This document shows positions 21,283 through 32,513 of a DNA stretch of 64,000 nucleotides, one piece after another. Numbering within the stretch: position 1 is the first letter of the stretch; each line of letters begins with the position of its first letter. Both the position numbers and the translations under genes were made by a program. The notes beneath the pieces are model-generated. The model did no database searches, had not been told where the DNA came from, and was given only the letters and a program-made list of their open reading frames with translations. The stretch is from Neospora caninum Liverpool (lineage: Eukaryota; Apicomplexa; Conoidasida; Eucoccidiorida; Sarcocystidae), in the NCBI RefSeq assembly GCF_000208865.1, contig NC_018394.1:1633635-1697634 (forward strand), written 5' to 3'.

Positions 21283-24200
21283 TCACCGGCGCGACTTCTT
21301 GTCATCTTTTCGACTCGACTCTTTGACAGACCCCTTCTTCGAATCCTTCTTCTCTTTCTCCTCCTTCTCCCCTCTCGTACGCTTTTCACTCTTGTCTTTC
21401 TCATGCGTCTTGGATCTGCAAGGAAAGGCACGTCAGCACTGCAGCCGTTAAAAAACGGGAACACGGAGGAACCAGAGACAACGCAGCAAGGAGAGGCGAA
21501 AAAATCTCCATCTCCCGATCCGCCCGTCTGCCTCACGCGTAGAGATCACAAAGCCATCCGGCTCATACCCTCACTCCTTACACAATTACCTATGTATATA
21601 CGTATGTATATATACATAAAAATATCTATTTACGCTTGAGTTTGCAAAGCAGCTCTTCACGCTGGATAAGTTGAAGAAGCCTTCGCTTCTAGGGCATAGC
21701 TCGAGGCTGTTTCTTTTTCGGCCGGGACAAATCGCCCAGTTGATCCCTTACTTTTGTTTTTTGTCTTCCTTTTCGTCGGTGTTCCTCTTGCGCGAGCTCT
21801 CCGCGTGAGAAGCGGAGCGCTTGTGCTTGTCTTCCTTCTTGCTCTCCTTCTTGCCGTGCTTCTCCTTTTCCGAGCCGCCCCTCTTCTTCTCGGTCTCGTC
21901 CGACCCGTGCTTCTTCTTCACTTGGGCCTTTCGGTCCTTCTCGTGACCGTCCATCTTCCTGTGTTTCCGTTCCCCTTCTGTCTCTTCGTCATCTTTGCTC
22001 CTTCGCCTCTTCCTCTCTCCTTCGTCTTGGGTCTTTCTCTTTCGCTTCTTCTCGTCCGTCGCGCGCAGCGAAGACTGACGCGAGAAACGGCCGCCGCGCG
22101 TCTCGGCTGTTCCGACCCGTCTTCCTCGCTCTTCACTGCCACTCTCCTCGCTGTCTCTCTTTTCACTCGCGCTCATCTCTTCCTCTCTCTCTTCCTGCCT
22201 TGTCCGCTCGCTCGCCGAACTCGCGTCGCTGGAGACAGATTCGCGCCGTGAGCCTTTTCCGTCGCGCTTCGCCTTTCCGCTGCCTCTGCTCCGCTCTTCA
22301 GACGAACTTCTCGCGGAGCCACGGCTCGACGCCCTGGACGGCGACCGGCTCTCAGACGCACTTCTGCCCGAGTCGCTCTTGCCCGAATCGTCCTCGCTTC
22401 CCCTGCGCTTCTCACTTCCCCTCTCCGCGGCGCGTCCCTCAGCCTTTTGCTTGCGGCTGATGCTCAGGAGGCTGTTCGCGGCGCGTCTGTTCGCCGACGC
22501 TTCTTCTGTCTCTTCGTCGCTCGCCCCCCTACCGGACACCTGCGACCGGCTTTTCCCCCTGCGCTCAGACTCTTCTCTTCCAGAAGATCCTCCGCGGCGG
22601 CTCCGCGCACTCCTGCCTGACTGCGAAGAACCGGCACGCGAACTCCGTCGGTCTCGGCTGTCTCGGCTGCTCCGCCGCGAAGACGAGCGACTTTCCTCGC
22701 TCGAGCCACGGCTCCGGGATGCATCCCGGCCCTTGGAAGAGACAAACGAACGCGATTTGGAAGAACGCGAGTCAGGAATGACGCTCGACCGCGCGCTGCT
22801 CCGAGTGCGCGAAGACCGCTCACTGCCGCTCAAACTCGAATCCACTGAAGAGCGACGCCTCGAGTGCCTGCCCCGACTGCGAGACCTACAGAAAAAAGAG
22901 AAAGGAACGCGAGAGTGGAAGAAAGATCACGGAGGGTCTTTCACAACAGAGGAACAAAGTGTGTGCGTGTGCGTGTGTGTGTCTGGTCTTGTTGGCGCAC
23001 AGGAGAACCTGCGCCAACGCAAATTCACGCTTTGACAAAGCGACTGAAACGCGCACGGCGAGACGTAACTACGCAAGGATGTTTCTGGGGCTGGGCGGAA
23101 GCCTCGAGGCCAGGAAGCGTCCAGCCACACCAGCTCCAGTTAGGCGTGCGGCAAAGGACAGCAAGTCAAAGAGAAGAACGCGCAAAGGACAGCAAGTCAA
23201 AGAGAAGAACGCGCAAAGGACAGCAAGTCAAAGAGAAGAACGCGCAAAGGACAGCAAGTCAAAGAGAAGAACGCGCAAAGGACAGCAAGTCAAAGAGAAG
23301 AACGCGCAAAGGACAGCAAATCAAAGAGAAGAACGCGCAAAGGACAGCAAGTCAAAGAGAAGAACGCGCAAAGGACAGCAAATCAAAGAGAAGAACGCGC
23401 AAAGGACAGCAAGTCAAAGAGAAGAACGCGCAAAGGAAAGCAACGGCCTCCACTGAGAAGCACGCGTACCTTCCTCGGTTGCGGCTTCGATCGAGCTCTG
23501 GCTTCTTCCCCTTCTCCTCTGCTTTCCTCAGTTTCGTCGGCAAGTCCGTGACGTCGATGAAGTAGAGTCGCGACGAAGAGTCGCCGAGCATGAAGCAGCT
23601 CTGAGGCGAAACAGGAAAAAGACAAAACGGTTCATTCAGGTCGCACAGAAGACGACCGGCCTTGCTGGCGGAACACGGCTCGCCTGCTGACAAACGTCGC
23701 GGAAATTCGATCTTTTTTGTGTTCACATTGGTATAACTCAAATCGAATAAACAGAGACATTATAGTACCTAAGACTGGGCCTTGCCCCACACGCATCTGC
23801 TTGGCAGGTATACACTGCAACTGCGTTCGCGCCCCTGTTGCAAAGACGCCTTCGCCTCTCGAGATGTCGATGGTTTTCTTTCTTCATCGTGAAAAAGTCG
23901 CTCCACAGTCCAAACCAGCGAACCGGCCTCTTCCTTCGCTGCTCTGTGCTTTTCCTACGGGGGTGTCTGTTTCCGGAGCTTTTCCAGGCAAAACCGCCGT
24001 CCCCTCAACAAGCGAGCGTCTCGACGCCGCGGCGGCGTCTTCCCTGCCTGGCGCTATCCAGTGGTCTCTCCCGTCCCGGTTTTCTTCCTGTGTTTGAGAA
24101 GCGGATCTGCTCAAATCCAGAACCTAAATTCCGTCAAAAAATGCGCCAAGACGCGTTTGTTCTCGCGCATGCATTTTCTCCCAAAACACTCACTCGATGG

Positions 24201-27200
24201 TCCATCAGCGCAACACGTTCGTCGCCGGCCTTGACGCGGACTCCGTCTCCTTCTGCGGGCTTCCAGGCGGAGAAATCCTCCGCGCTGCTCCGTTTCGCGC
24301 CTCGGCCCTTTCCTCTCTTGTCGCCTTTAGCTAAATTGGACGCGAGAAAGGGAACCTTCGCGTTCGGCACCAGGAGCGCGTCGCCCGCCAGCGGACAGAA
24401 GAAGAAACACCCGCCTTGCTGGTGCAATTGCTTCACGGCAAAGAAGACGCTGCAGTGCTGGCCTGCAACAGAAGACTGGACGGTCGCAAACAAAGAAGGA
24501 CGAGGAATAGGCAACGGCGGCCAGAACGCAGGGGCGACGCAAAAACGGGCCGTGTACATGTGTGGGTTCTCCAGAACGACGCAGATGCATGCACGCAGCA
24601 CAAAAACATGTAGATACGTATATACAGATGTATGTGGTAGATCGAGAGAGAGCCTGTGGCTCGTGAGGCGCGCAGGAAGTGTCCCCTTTTTCCCACGGCT
24701 GCACAAATACACGGGGAAAGATATACGCCCACAAGCGCACGCGCTTCAGCCTTGAGAGGAGTGTTGAGTCATCCAGAAGATATGCCTCCAGAAACACCAG
24801 CTATGCCTCCAGAAACACCAGCGTCCAGATGAAAACTTACATGACGATCGCGGATGTTCGCCTGCTTTCCACTGCTGCCCCAAATGAGGTGCGACGCTTC
24901 GAACGGCACGCGGCCGATCTCGCGGCCGTGCTCGTAGATGAAAACTTGGACGAGGCCTGCCGGCGGCGGCGTGGCAATCGCCGGGGGGCGATACGGTCCG
25001 GAGACGGCTGAGACAAGGCAAGCGCGGCGACAGGGCTTCCGTTTTGGAAAAACAAAACAAAAACGGCGGCGGGCAGGAGAGAGCGGCGCGAACCTCAAAA
25101 GAGAGCGGATGTGAGAACGCGCATGTGCATGCGCTGCTATTGGAGCGCGTGCGAAAACCAAAGAGGCAGAGAGGACGTGTCCACGCAGAATCATGAGGAC
25201 GCGCGTTCTTCGACGAAACAAGGATAAACACGTCTGCACAAGTACAGGTATAGGACCACCCGTCTTTCTGCGATTCGCACAAGCTCAGAGGCGTTTCTCG
25301 CCACGGTAGACGTCCTTTTTTCCTGGCGAATTTTTGGAGTCCACGGAGTCTCAAGGGGACTTTTTTGCTCCTTTGAAAAAGGGCTCTCGCCTGGCGAGCG
25401 CTTACGTTGGAGAGAGAAGAGTTGGTCGTCTTCCATGGTGTCGCTGTCGGAATCCCCCTCGTCCCCCCTGCTTGCCTCTTTCTCGTTTTTCCCGCGTTTC
25501 CCGCCCGTCTTCGAGTCACGGCGCGTGTCTCGAGGCCGTCCCGCGTTCGCGCCATCGCCCACGCGTCCCGTGGAGAGTCGTCCCGAAAGCTTCTGTTCAG
25601 ACGCGCCCTCCCCGTCCTCGAAGGATGCGCCTCCCTTCACGGTGTCTAGGCCTGGTTCGGTCCCCGAGAAGATGCTAGCCGATCCGCCGGACCCGCCGAC
25701 GTGGAGCTTCAAACCAATCGACGTCTTTCCCGTGATGCGTTGCTTTCTGCGGTAGTTGCTTATCGCCTCGCGCGCGACTTCGCGAAGAACGTCGTCGGTT
25801 ACCGCAGAAAGGATCTCCGTGACTGCCTGCTTGACTTGTACCTCCAGCGGCGGCAAGTCGGGGCTGGGGGAACCAGAGGGCGAAGCCTCGCCGAAAGGAC
25901 GCCCCTCCGAGAGAGGCAGCGCAGCCGAAAGAGACGAGGCGTCTCCGCCCGGGGCATTCGGCGAATCGCCTGCTTCGGACGGCGCCGACGGAGTCAACAG
26001 ATCGCCTGAAAGGAGAGGCGAGCGCACCGGAGAAAGCCGGTCAAAAAAGGGGGGAACCGAGGAGAGCGAAACGGGGAGGACACGACTGGGCTAGATCAAA
26101 ACGAAGAGGGGACAGGTGACGGGAGGGAAGCGCGCAAAGAGCAACACGGAGACACACACGCAGTGACAGAACAGGGAAACGCGGTGGAGCGGCCGAGGCA
26201 CGAGCGGGGAGAGAGAAGAAACCACACTGAGCGCTCCTCTCCGCGCTCGATGCTTCGAGTTTTTCACCGTGAGTCTCGTCCGCCTCCCACGGGGCTGTTT
26301 TCGGGATGCCCGGTCTTTAGGCGCGCCCGCTCACCTGCGTTGTCTTTGTCTTCGTCGTCTTCACCGTGGTCGCCTCTGTCTCGTCCTGCGTCAGCCTTCT
26401 TCCCTGCCTCTCTGACTGCATCTCGCAGCCATTGAGGGATCGCACCCGCAGACGCCGCACTCGCCGGTTTCTCCGAAAAATCTTCGGCCTTGTCTTTCGA
26501 CGCTGAGGGCCCACAGGAACCAAAACGCGAGGTCGCGACTTGAGGCGCGGAAGGCGCGTGGGCACGTCGAGGCAGGACGGTTAGGCCGATACAAACACAA
26601 ACGGTACGCATGCATGTGTTTTTTCTGCGTATCGTATCTGCACTGCCTGTTCACCTCTGGCTACTAACGTGTCTTTCCATACAGCCACTTGATATCGCAT
26701 GCGCAAAGTCTACGTTTAATCCTACACAGAGAGAGGCCACCACCAGCGCGTTTGCTTTCCTGGTGCGAGGCTTCTCCTGGGCACATCCGCCGGCGTTTTT
26801 CTACACCACTTCGCCGCAGAGACAGACGCGAGTGACAAACCAGCGGGTCAGCATTGTTTCGCGTGTTCTTTCTCTCCCCCCGACCTTTCTTCTCCCGTCC
26901 GGGTGTATCTTCTCGTTCGTGTTACCCTCGCTCTTACTTGCGCGATCTGCCCCGGCAGTCTCCGTGCCGAGGGCTGCAGCGGGCGCGGTGGCGCCGGCCG
27001 AGGACGGCGTCGCGGGCGGGAGAGACAGACTCGGGAGGAAGGTGATGAGATTCGGCGGAGCCGGGATGTTTGGACACGGCGGGGGAGGGGGATTCAAGGA
27101 GAAGCGTCCGTTCGGTTCCTGTCGAGGGTGAGCTCCAAAGAGCGGCGCGAAGGGGAGCGTCGGGGGTGGGGGTGCGGGGGGTTGGCCCGTGGCGCTTTTG

Positions 27201-27820
27201 AAGTTCACCCACGCAGCCGCTTGTTTGGCCCAGAATTCATCGCTTGCGCTCAGCTTCTCCTTCGAAGGCGACCGAGAGCCGCTCTCGGAGTTGTCGGAGC
27301 TGTCCGAGCCGTCCGAGTCGCTGGCCTCGGGAGCGGCAGTGGGCCTGGACTCAGGCTCTTTCTGGGGCGCGACGCCGGACGGTTCCGCAGGATTGCCCTT
27401 GGACCCGCTCGTGCGCGACGGAGACCGCGAGGAGCGCGACGAGGAGGACCGCGAGGAGTTCGACCGCGAAGATCGAGAGGACGACGACCGCGAAGACCGC
27501 GAAGATCGAGAGGACGACGACCGCGAAGACCGCGATCTGGAGGAGGCTGACGAACGAGATCTGGAGGAGCGAGAGGAGACGCTGCGCGAACTCGAGCAGA
27601 CGGATCTGGACGAGGAACGGGAGCGAGACGAGGAGGAAATCGAATGGGAAGAGCGCGAAGATCGGGATCGAGAAGTCGATCGACTCCGAGAAGAGACGGA
27701 TCGCGACGCGGATGATCTCGAAACGCGCGAGTCTTCCGACTCGCTGCGCGGTCGAGAAGAAGAGGGAGATTTCTCCCTCTTCGAAGACTTTCTCTTGGTC
27801 TTTGACGAGGAAGACGCCAT
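21283..27820 (-). CDS. SR-rich nuclear protein joining a PNISR-like core to an FHA domain
   Basis: Eight exons stay in phase at every junction: 27820-26938, 26538-26335, 26005-25406, 25007-24841, 24457-24194, 23600-23470, 22885-21752, 21415-21283, giving 1171 residues. Residues about 20-140 are an RS domain. Next come three PNISR-like blocks: a Trp helix (FWAKQAAAWVNFKSATGQ, about 197-213), IPQWLRDAVREAGKK (about 328), and VKQAVTEILSAVTDDVLREV (about 425-460). Human PNISR has LPAWIREGLEKM and LTEILLDVTDEEIYYVAKDA in the same order. Residues 563-749 look like a divergent SNIP1-type FHA fold: VFIYEHGREIGR, ANIRDRHHCSVFF, then FMLGDSSSRLYFID, matching SNIP1's ADIxxDHxSCSxQHAV and LKFGFSSREYVL. 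Its usual NGT turn is not recognisable. The last 420 residues are a second RS/Lys-rich domain. It is probably a nuclear pre-mRNA splicing factor. Confidence 0.78.
23152..23444. repeat. 31-bp tandem repeat (about 9 copies) in an intron
   Basis: Nine near-identical 31-base units containing AAAGGACAGCAAGTCAAAG followed by AGAAGAACGCGC, with a degenerate tenth. A few units have AAATC for AAGTC. It sits in the intron between exons 23600-23470 and 22885-21752 of the FHA/SR gene. The plus-strand unit has no stop codon in any frame, so it generates false Lys/Arg-rich open frames. Confidence 0.95.
23715..23800 (-). other. Mitochondrial cox1-like fragment inside an intron (NUMT)
   Basis: On the minus strand an uninterrupted frame reads GTIMSLFIRFELY, the pattern of the first transmembrane segment of cytochrome c oxidase subunit I (G-x3-SLxIRxEL). 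The stretch is AT-rich compared with its flanks. It lies in the intron between exons 24457-24194 and 23600-23470 of the FHA/SR gene and cannot be a working mitochondrial gene. A decayed second copy is at 6553-6612. Confidence 0.6.
24781..24822. repeat. 21-bp direct duplication next to a splice donor
   Basis: Two perfect tandem copies of TATGCCTCCAGAAACACCAG plus C, about 18 bases inside the intron after exon 25007-24841 of the FHA/SR gene. The duplication is intronic and does not change the protein. Confidence 0.85.
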
Positions 27821-28006
27821 AGAGACTGACCGGAGGAGGCTGCAGGACGGGAGGCTCAGGGCCTTTTCAGACAGAAAAAACCCACCAGCAACGGGGCTGC
27901 GGCGCGCGCGCGCGCGACGGTTGTTCTGGAAAACGGGACGCGCGGAGAGGGCGCTCTTCGCGGACGCGACAGCACTCGAGACAGACTCGGGAATGCGTTA
28001 AAAGTC

Positions 28007-28856
28007 TCAGACAGAGGGAATGACGTGGGAAACGCACACAAACCCAACAGGGTTGTCTTCTGCGACGTTCGCCGTCACCCTCTCCCCGTCGGGGACCTCG
28101 CGGCGGCAATCCCAGGCAACTTTTCGGGGAGTTTCCAGCCTCGGGTCCAAGATGGGCAAAACTGCAAGGGGATCTGACGTAAAGATGGGACGGAAACGTC
28201 TTTTCGCGGACGGAAAAAAGAGGCCGCGTGCTTGAAAAAACGGAGAGAACGCAGGAGGGAGAACACCTGTCTTTGTACCGCCCACACAGTACGGCCACAC
28301 ATGCAAGCGAGAACCTCCCCTGTAGCCCCTTGTTTCACGTACAGGTATTTTCGTGGGAAAAATCGGCCAGGCCCAGAGGGGGAGAAAGGCGAACCTTGGC
28401 GTTTTTGAAAGAGTTGCAGTGTCCCCAGAATCGGTGTGGAACCCAAGCCGCGCACCTCGAACTGCTCCGTCGCCGTTCTCTCTCTGCCAACCTTTCCTTC
28501 CGACGGTGTGTGGCCCGAAACTCTCGCGTTTGCCCTCTCGGCCTGTCTTGACACCCCCGCTCGATCCCGGGGGAAATTTCGAGCTCTTTCTGAAAAGCTT
28601 GTCCTCACACAAAGCAGAGAGCCGCACACAGCAGAGAACGCGCCGTGTGAAAGGCGTTTTCAGGAAAAGACAGAGGACTTGAACGGTCTCACAAAAACTT
28701 TGTGGTGAAGAAGGGCAGACCCCGGGGTTTTCTACCGACCATTGCAGAACCGTCTCGGCGGCAAGCTGGGTTTTGCCCGGGCGCGGGTCTCCACGAACCA
28801 CGGCGGTAAACGCCCCCTTCAGCCCCATTTTCTGAGAAAGAAGAAACGGCATCCAT
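28007..28856 (-). CDS. Candidate small hypothetical gene, splice model incomplete
   Basis: A good start (AAAAATGG context) opens an exon at 28856-28736 beginning MDAVSSFSENGAEGG, with a GGTAGAA donor. A candidate second exon starts at 28589 after GCTTTTCAG, in matching phase, and reads about FEVRGLGSTPILGTLQLF and FFPRKYLYVKQGATGE. A third segment ends at a stop at 28007 with the protein-like frame ETPRKVAWDCRREVPDGERV. I could not find a donor and acceptor that join the last two in phase. I recognise no family. The other frame over exon 1 contains a Walker-A-like GDPRPGKT, probably by chance. It ends 187 bases upstream of the FHA/SR gene start. Confidence 0.3.
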
Positions 28857-31800
28857 TTTTGTGGAAGGGTAGCGATTCCCAACACACCTCCAACGCGAAT
28901 GCGTTCCTGGTCTTTTTATAGAGAGGGCTGTCTGGAAATCTTTACCGGAACGGTGAGGACGGGCGTAGAGAGGGAAACGAACCAGAGGATTTCGAACGAT
29001 CATTTGCACTGTCTCACACCCAAAAACTCTCTGTACGGGATATGTAAAAGCAAGGGGCAAAGTTTACGTGTTTTACGGGGGCGCCTTAATATGTTCTGCT
29101 GGAGCTGGGCAGAGCCATGCTGTTTTGGCAAGCATTTCGATGTCGAGAGGCAGTCCATACAGAAAAGAAGTGTCCCCTCGGTCACAACAGATTGAATTAA
29201 CCAGTTCTGACGCACCAAAAATCGGGCTCTCCCGCCTTGGGACAAACATCTCGCGTGAGCTCTGTGCACGCCCGTTGCTTCTCGCGTGGAAGTCAACCGC
29301 TGGGTGGGGGCTGGTAAGCGGTCCCAAGTCGGTGAGAACGAACTTCACACAGGTTGTGCCACGATTGCGTTGTGTAGTGATATAGACCTGCCTCGGATGA
29401 CGCCGACAGCAGGCAAACACAGACACGAAATAGGTTCACGTCGACGGCAATGGTGGCCGCCGCACACCCTGAAGAATTGACCTCATCTAACTGGTGCTGG
29501 ATACAGACGAGCGTGTACGGCTTGGTGCAGTCAGTTGTGATGAGGTGGACTGTGTGGGGTAGTCTGGAAATGTGTTGTCACCGGAGGTCCGTATAGGAGC
29601 ATTTGTAGCTGCTAAAGCTGCATCGATGACATCCCGTCCATGGTGCTCTGCACAGGCCATTACAAATTGCGGAGGAGGCCCGACAACTTGAAGGCCCCCT
29701 CAAGACGCCGATCCATTCTCTATGAATGGCAGCTTCCATGGTTCGGAGTTCCAACGACACAGAAACGCGAATGAGACAGCGATGCCTTTTCTGGGGTGGA
29801 GGCGTTCAACACGGTGGCTATTCTCTATGTCGCAAGGCAGGGAAACTAGGAAATCAACAGCAGGCTTACCACGGAAGAGGCGTTATTGAGTCCTCAGCCC
29901 GGATAGCGACGATTTTCCAAATGGCCCCGGTACTCCCTTTCAATCTGAAATACAGCGGTGCCTCGTACCCGTTTTGTTGCGCCTGCAAGAGCCGATGACC
30001 TCGATGTAGCATGGCTTCACCAGCCTCCACACGCGGTGCTGCAATTCAAGTCTTTGGTGCTGGGAATGTCAAACGCCTCTGCGTTTAGTGCATACCCCTG
30101 CAGAGACTGGCCAATAGTCTTGGGTTTGATAGATCAGCTTTTTTCCTGACGCCAGGACCTCCCACCCCTGTCACCTGCCTGGTTACTGTCATGGACCAAA
30201 ACCGTTTCAGATCACCAGATTGGATCTGTTGCAACGTCAACACAGAAGTGGGCACCTGAATGCCGTCGCGTTGTAACGTTGAATCTGTCGAGTCCATACA
30301 CAGCCATCTCAAGCGACACTACGACAGGGTGTTCTTTCGGTAACTCGCGGCAGCGAAACTACGCTGGATCGTGTTCCTACGCCATACCAACAAGAGTCTG
30401 TAAATGTGCCTGGTCATTAAGGGTTCGACTGTTTCTTTTCGGGACCTGTTGTGCTGCGGTAAACCACAGCCTATTTGGCGCGCGAGAGACGAGGTAACAA
30501 GCAGACACACGCCGTCATCTGTTTTTTTTCCAGTAAGGGGTCCAAGGGGTGTTGCTACTGTCGCGCTGGTTGTGTATACCGATATGACGAACTGCAAAAG
30601 ATTTCTGTTCCACAAAAGCATACTAGGAAGGTTGCGGCCACGCCCCCTCCCCCTGCGGGCTCAAGAGGCACTGCACACCCTTTCGCGTGGCAAAGAAGAC
30701 TTGTATCCCACATACCAGCGGGGAGGAGCGGAGTTTCCCGTCTCATATACGCCACGAACGGTGTAGCAACCTGGATTCGCCACTCGCTGGGCAATTCGTC
30801 TACCGAGAACCTCGACCACGATGTGAGGAGATGGCTAGTTGTTTTTTTCGAGGTGAAGTCACCCCTCCTCCTTGTGCCTTTGCGTGTGGATGTCGCGCCG
30901 TGTCCCTTCAATCGACGGAGAGAGCGAACTGCCCACAGGTGTATCGTACCCTATGACTCCTCTGTGATGAGAGCATGTTTTGCGACGTGACCCTGACAGG
31001 TCGCACTAGCGAACCAAGTCACAACCATCTTCCACGAGAATCTCCCTTTGTGCCGGTGTCTCTGTGCTGTGCAGTCGGTCTCTGTCTTTTATAGCGCAAA
31101 CTTCTGATTGAGAAAAAGGTGTTTCCCGTGCCTGGCTCCGAGCGTCGCCTTCCGTTCTGACGCCGTGCGCTGCCATCGAGCGCTAATCATCGACGCCCCG
31201 CGGGAACTACGCCCGGGAGAAATTAACATACCACGGGGGAAATCCCTGTCAACAGTGGTAGGTTTGCAAGTGAGAGCTCGTGGACCTGTCCAAGACAGTT
31301 TGCGAGAACTTTTGAACCGACGAGCGACAGGGACACATGCGACGTTAAAGCTGCGTTACTCGGCGGCCACACTGCCAGGTTGAGAGAGCTCGAGGCTCTC
31401 CGCAGCGTTTTCTGGGCTCTTCCTAGAGGTGACGTGCGCGGGGTCTCGCAGACTGCCGAATTTCGCGGCCGGAAATCGTGAGGAAGTTTTGGTGAAGAAA
31501 AATTCTGTACCTTCCGTAAACGCTTGCCTACTGCGCAGGAGGAATTGCAGTGGAACGGACTGGCATGGCATGAATCGGTGCTAAGAGTTTTTTCTCGTAG
31601 CTCTCTGCCTCGTCTCTCTCGCCGTCGAGCACGAGTTCGCGTTCTTCCGCCAAGGGATCTCAGGCAGCGGAAACTAGCGCTTCGACACTCTTTACGTCTC
31701 ATATTCCTGCGCCCTGCTTCCCTCGCGCTTCTCGAGTTCCTGGTTTTTCCTCGTTTCCCCCGGTCTCGTCACTCTACCGCTATTACCCGTGGCCAGCCAA

Positions 31801-32513
31801 CCAGCTGGACACAGGCCGAACCCGTCCCTTCCTTTTTCACGTGCTTTGCGCGACTCCGCGGATGTCAGAGACACACACGCAGCTCCAGCAAGGCAGGTCT
31901 TTGCCGAGATGTTCTCCCACGAAAACTGACAGCGCCTCAGCTTTGTTCCTTTCCTTACTCTCTGCGCCGGGGCTACCGAGGTGGACAACCCGGCAAGCTG
32001 GCCAGGCGGAACTCGTGCGTGGCATCTACACTAACGCCCATTCCGTATTGCATGTCCCAGTGTGTGTAGCTTTCGAGGGTATACACCTATTGTATTAAAC
32101 GCGTCTTCTTGGCTCTTCTCAGCAGATTTTTTCTGCCATTTCGAGCTCCCTCGAACTGATTGAGAGTTGCACTGCGACCGGTGCACTCAGTCGCGACGCG
32201 TTTGACTGAGTACCTCGTCTAGTTGACATCGCCAAAACGGACTGTTTTTGTCCGTCCCCTTCGACCTTTTCGTTTGAGAGTGTGGCCTACTCACGAGCAT
32301 CGCAGAAGCAGTCGTCCTTTCAGTTTTTTCTACGAGATCCGCGCAACTTTGAGGTTCGAGCTCCCAGTTCTTGTGCCGTAGACGGGTCCGGACATCGTGC
32401 CTGCGACAGGGAGGGCAGGCAATATAAGGAGGGAAACTGGCTTGCTGAACGTCCTAGGTTCGTACTACGCTACTACCCGACAGCACCCGTCACGAACGCT
32501 TCAGGAAGAGAAG
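28857..32513. other. Gene-poor region upstream of ARO
   Basis: I see no conserved reading frame on either strand in this 3.6 kb. Base composition is more even than in flanking genes and open frames are short. The ARO promoter and leader must lie in the right part; CT-rich sequence around 31590-31760 and 32100-32280 would suit a 5' leader. Confidence 0.5.

Noticed and set aside
21754..22251. 165-residue hydrophobic plus-strand open frame and similar frames opposite the RS exon
   Set aside because: It is the antisense shadow of the Lys/Arg/Ser-rich exon 22885-21752; reversed RS codons give Leu/Pro/Ala-rich frames.
22864..23565. Lys/Arg repeat protein on the plus strand
   Set aside because: Produced by the 31-bp intronic minisatellite, which is open in every frame; no start context or homology.
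24781..24822. Short tandem duplication considered as the start of a CRISPR-like array
   Set aside because: Only two direct copies without spacers, inside an intron of a eukaryotic gene.
27189..28001. 270-residue Asp/Glu/Arg-rich plus-strand frame
   Set aside because: Antisense of the N-terminal RS domain of the FHA/SR gene, whose minus-strand reading has matching splice phases and conserved motifs.
28740..28830. Walker-A-like GDPRPGKT in a minus frame
   Set aside because: The competing frame has the better start and donor, and no Walker B or other ATPase motif follows.
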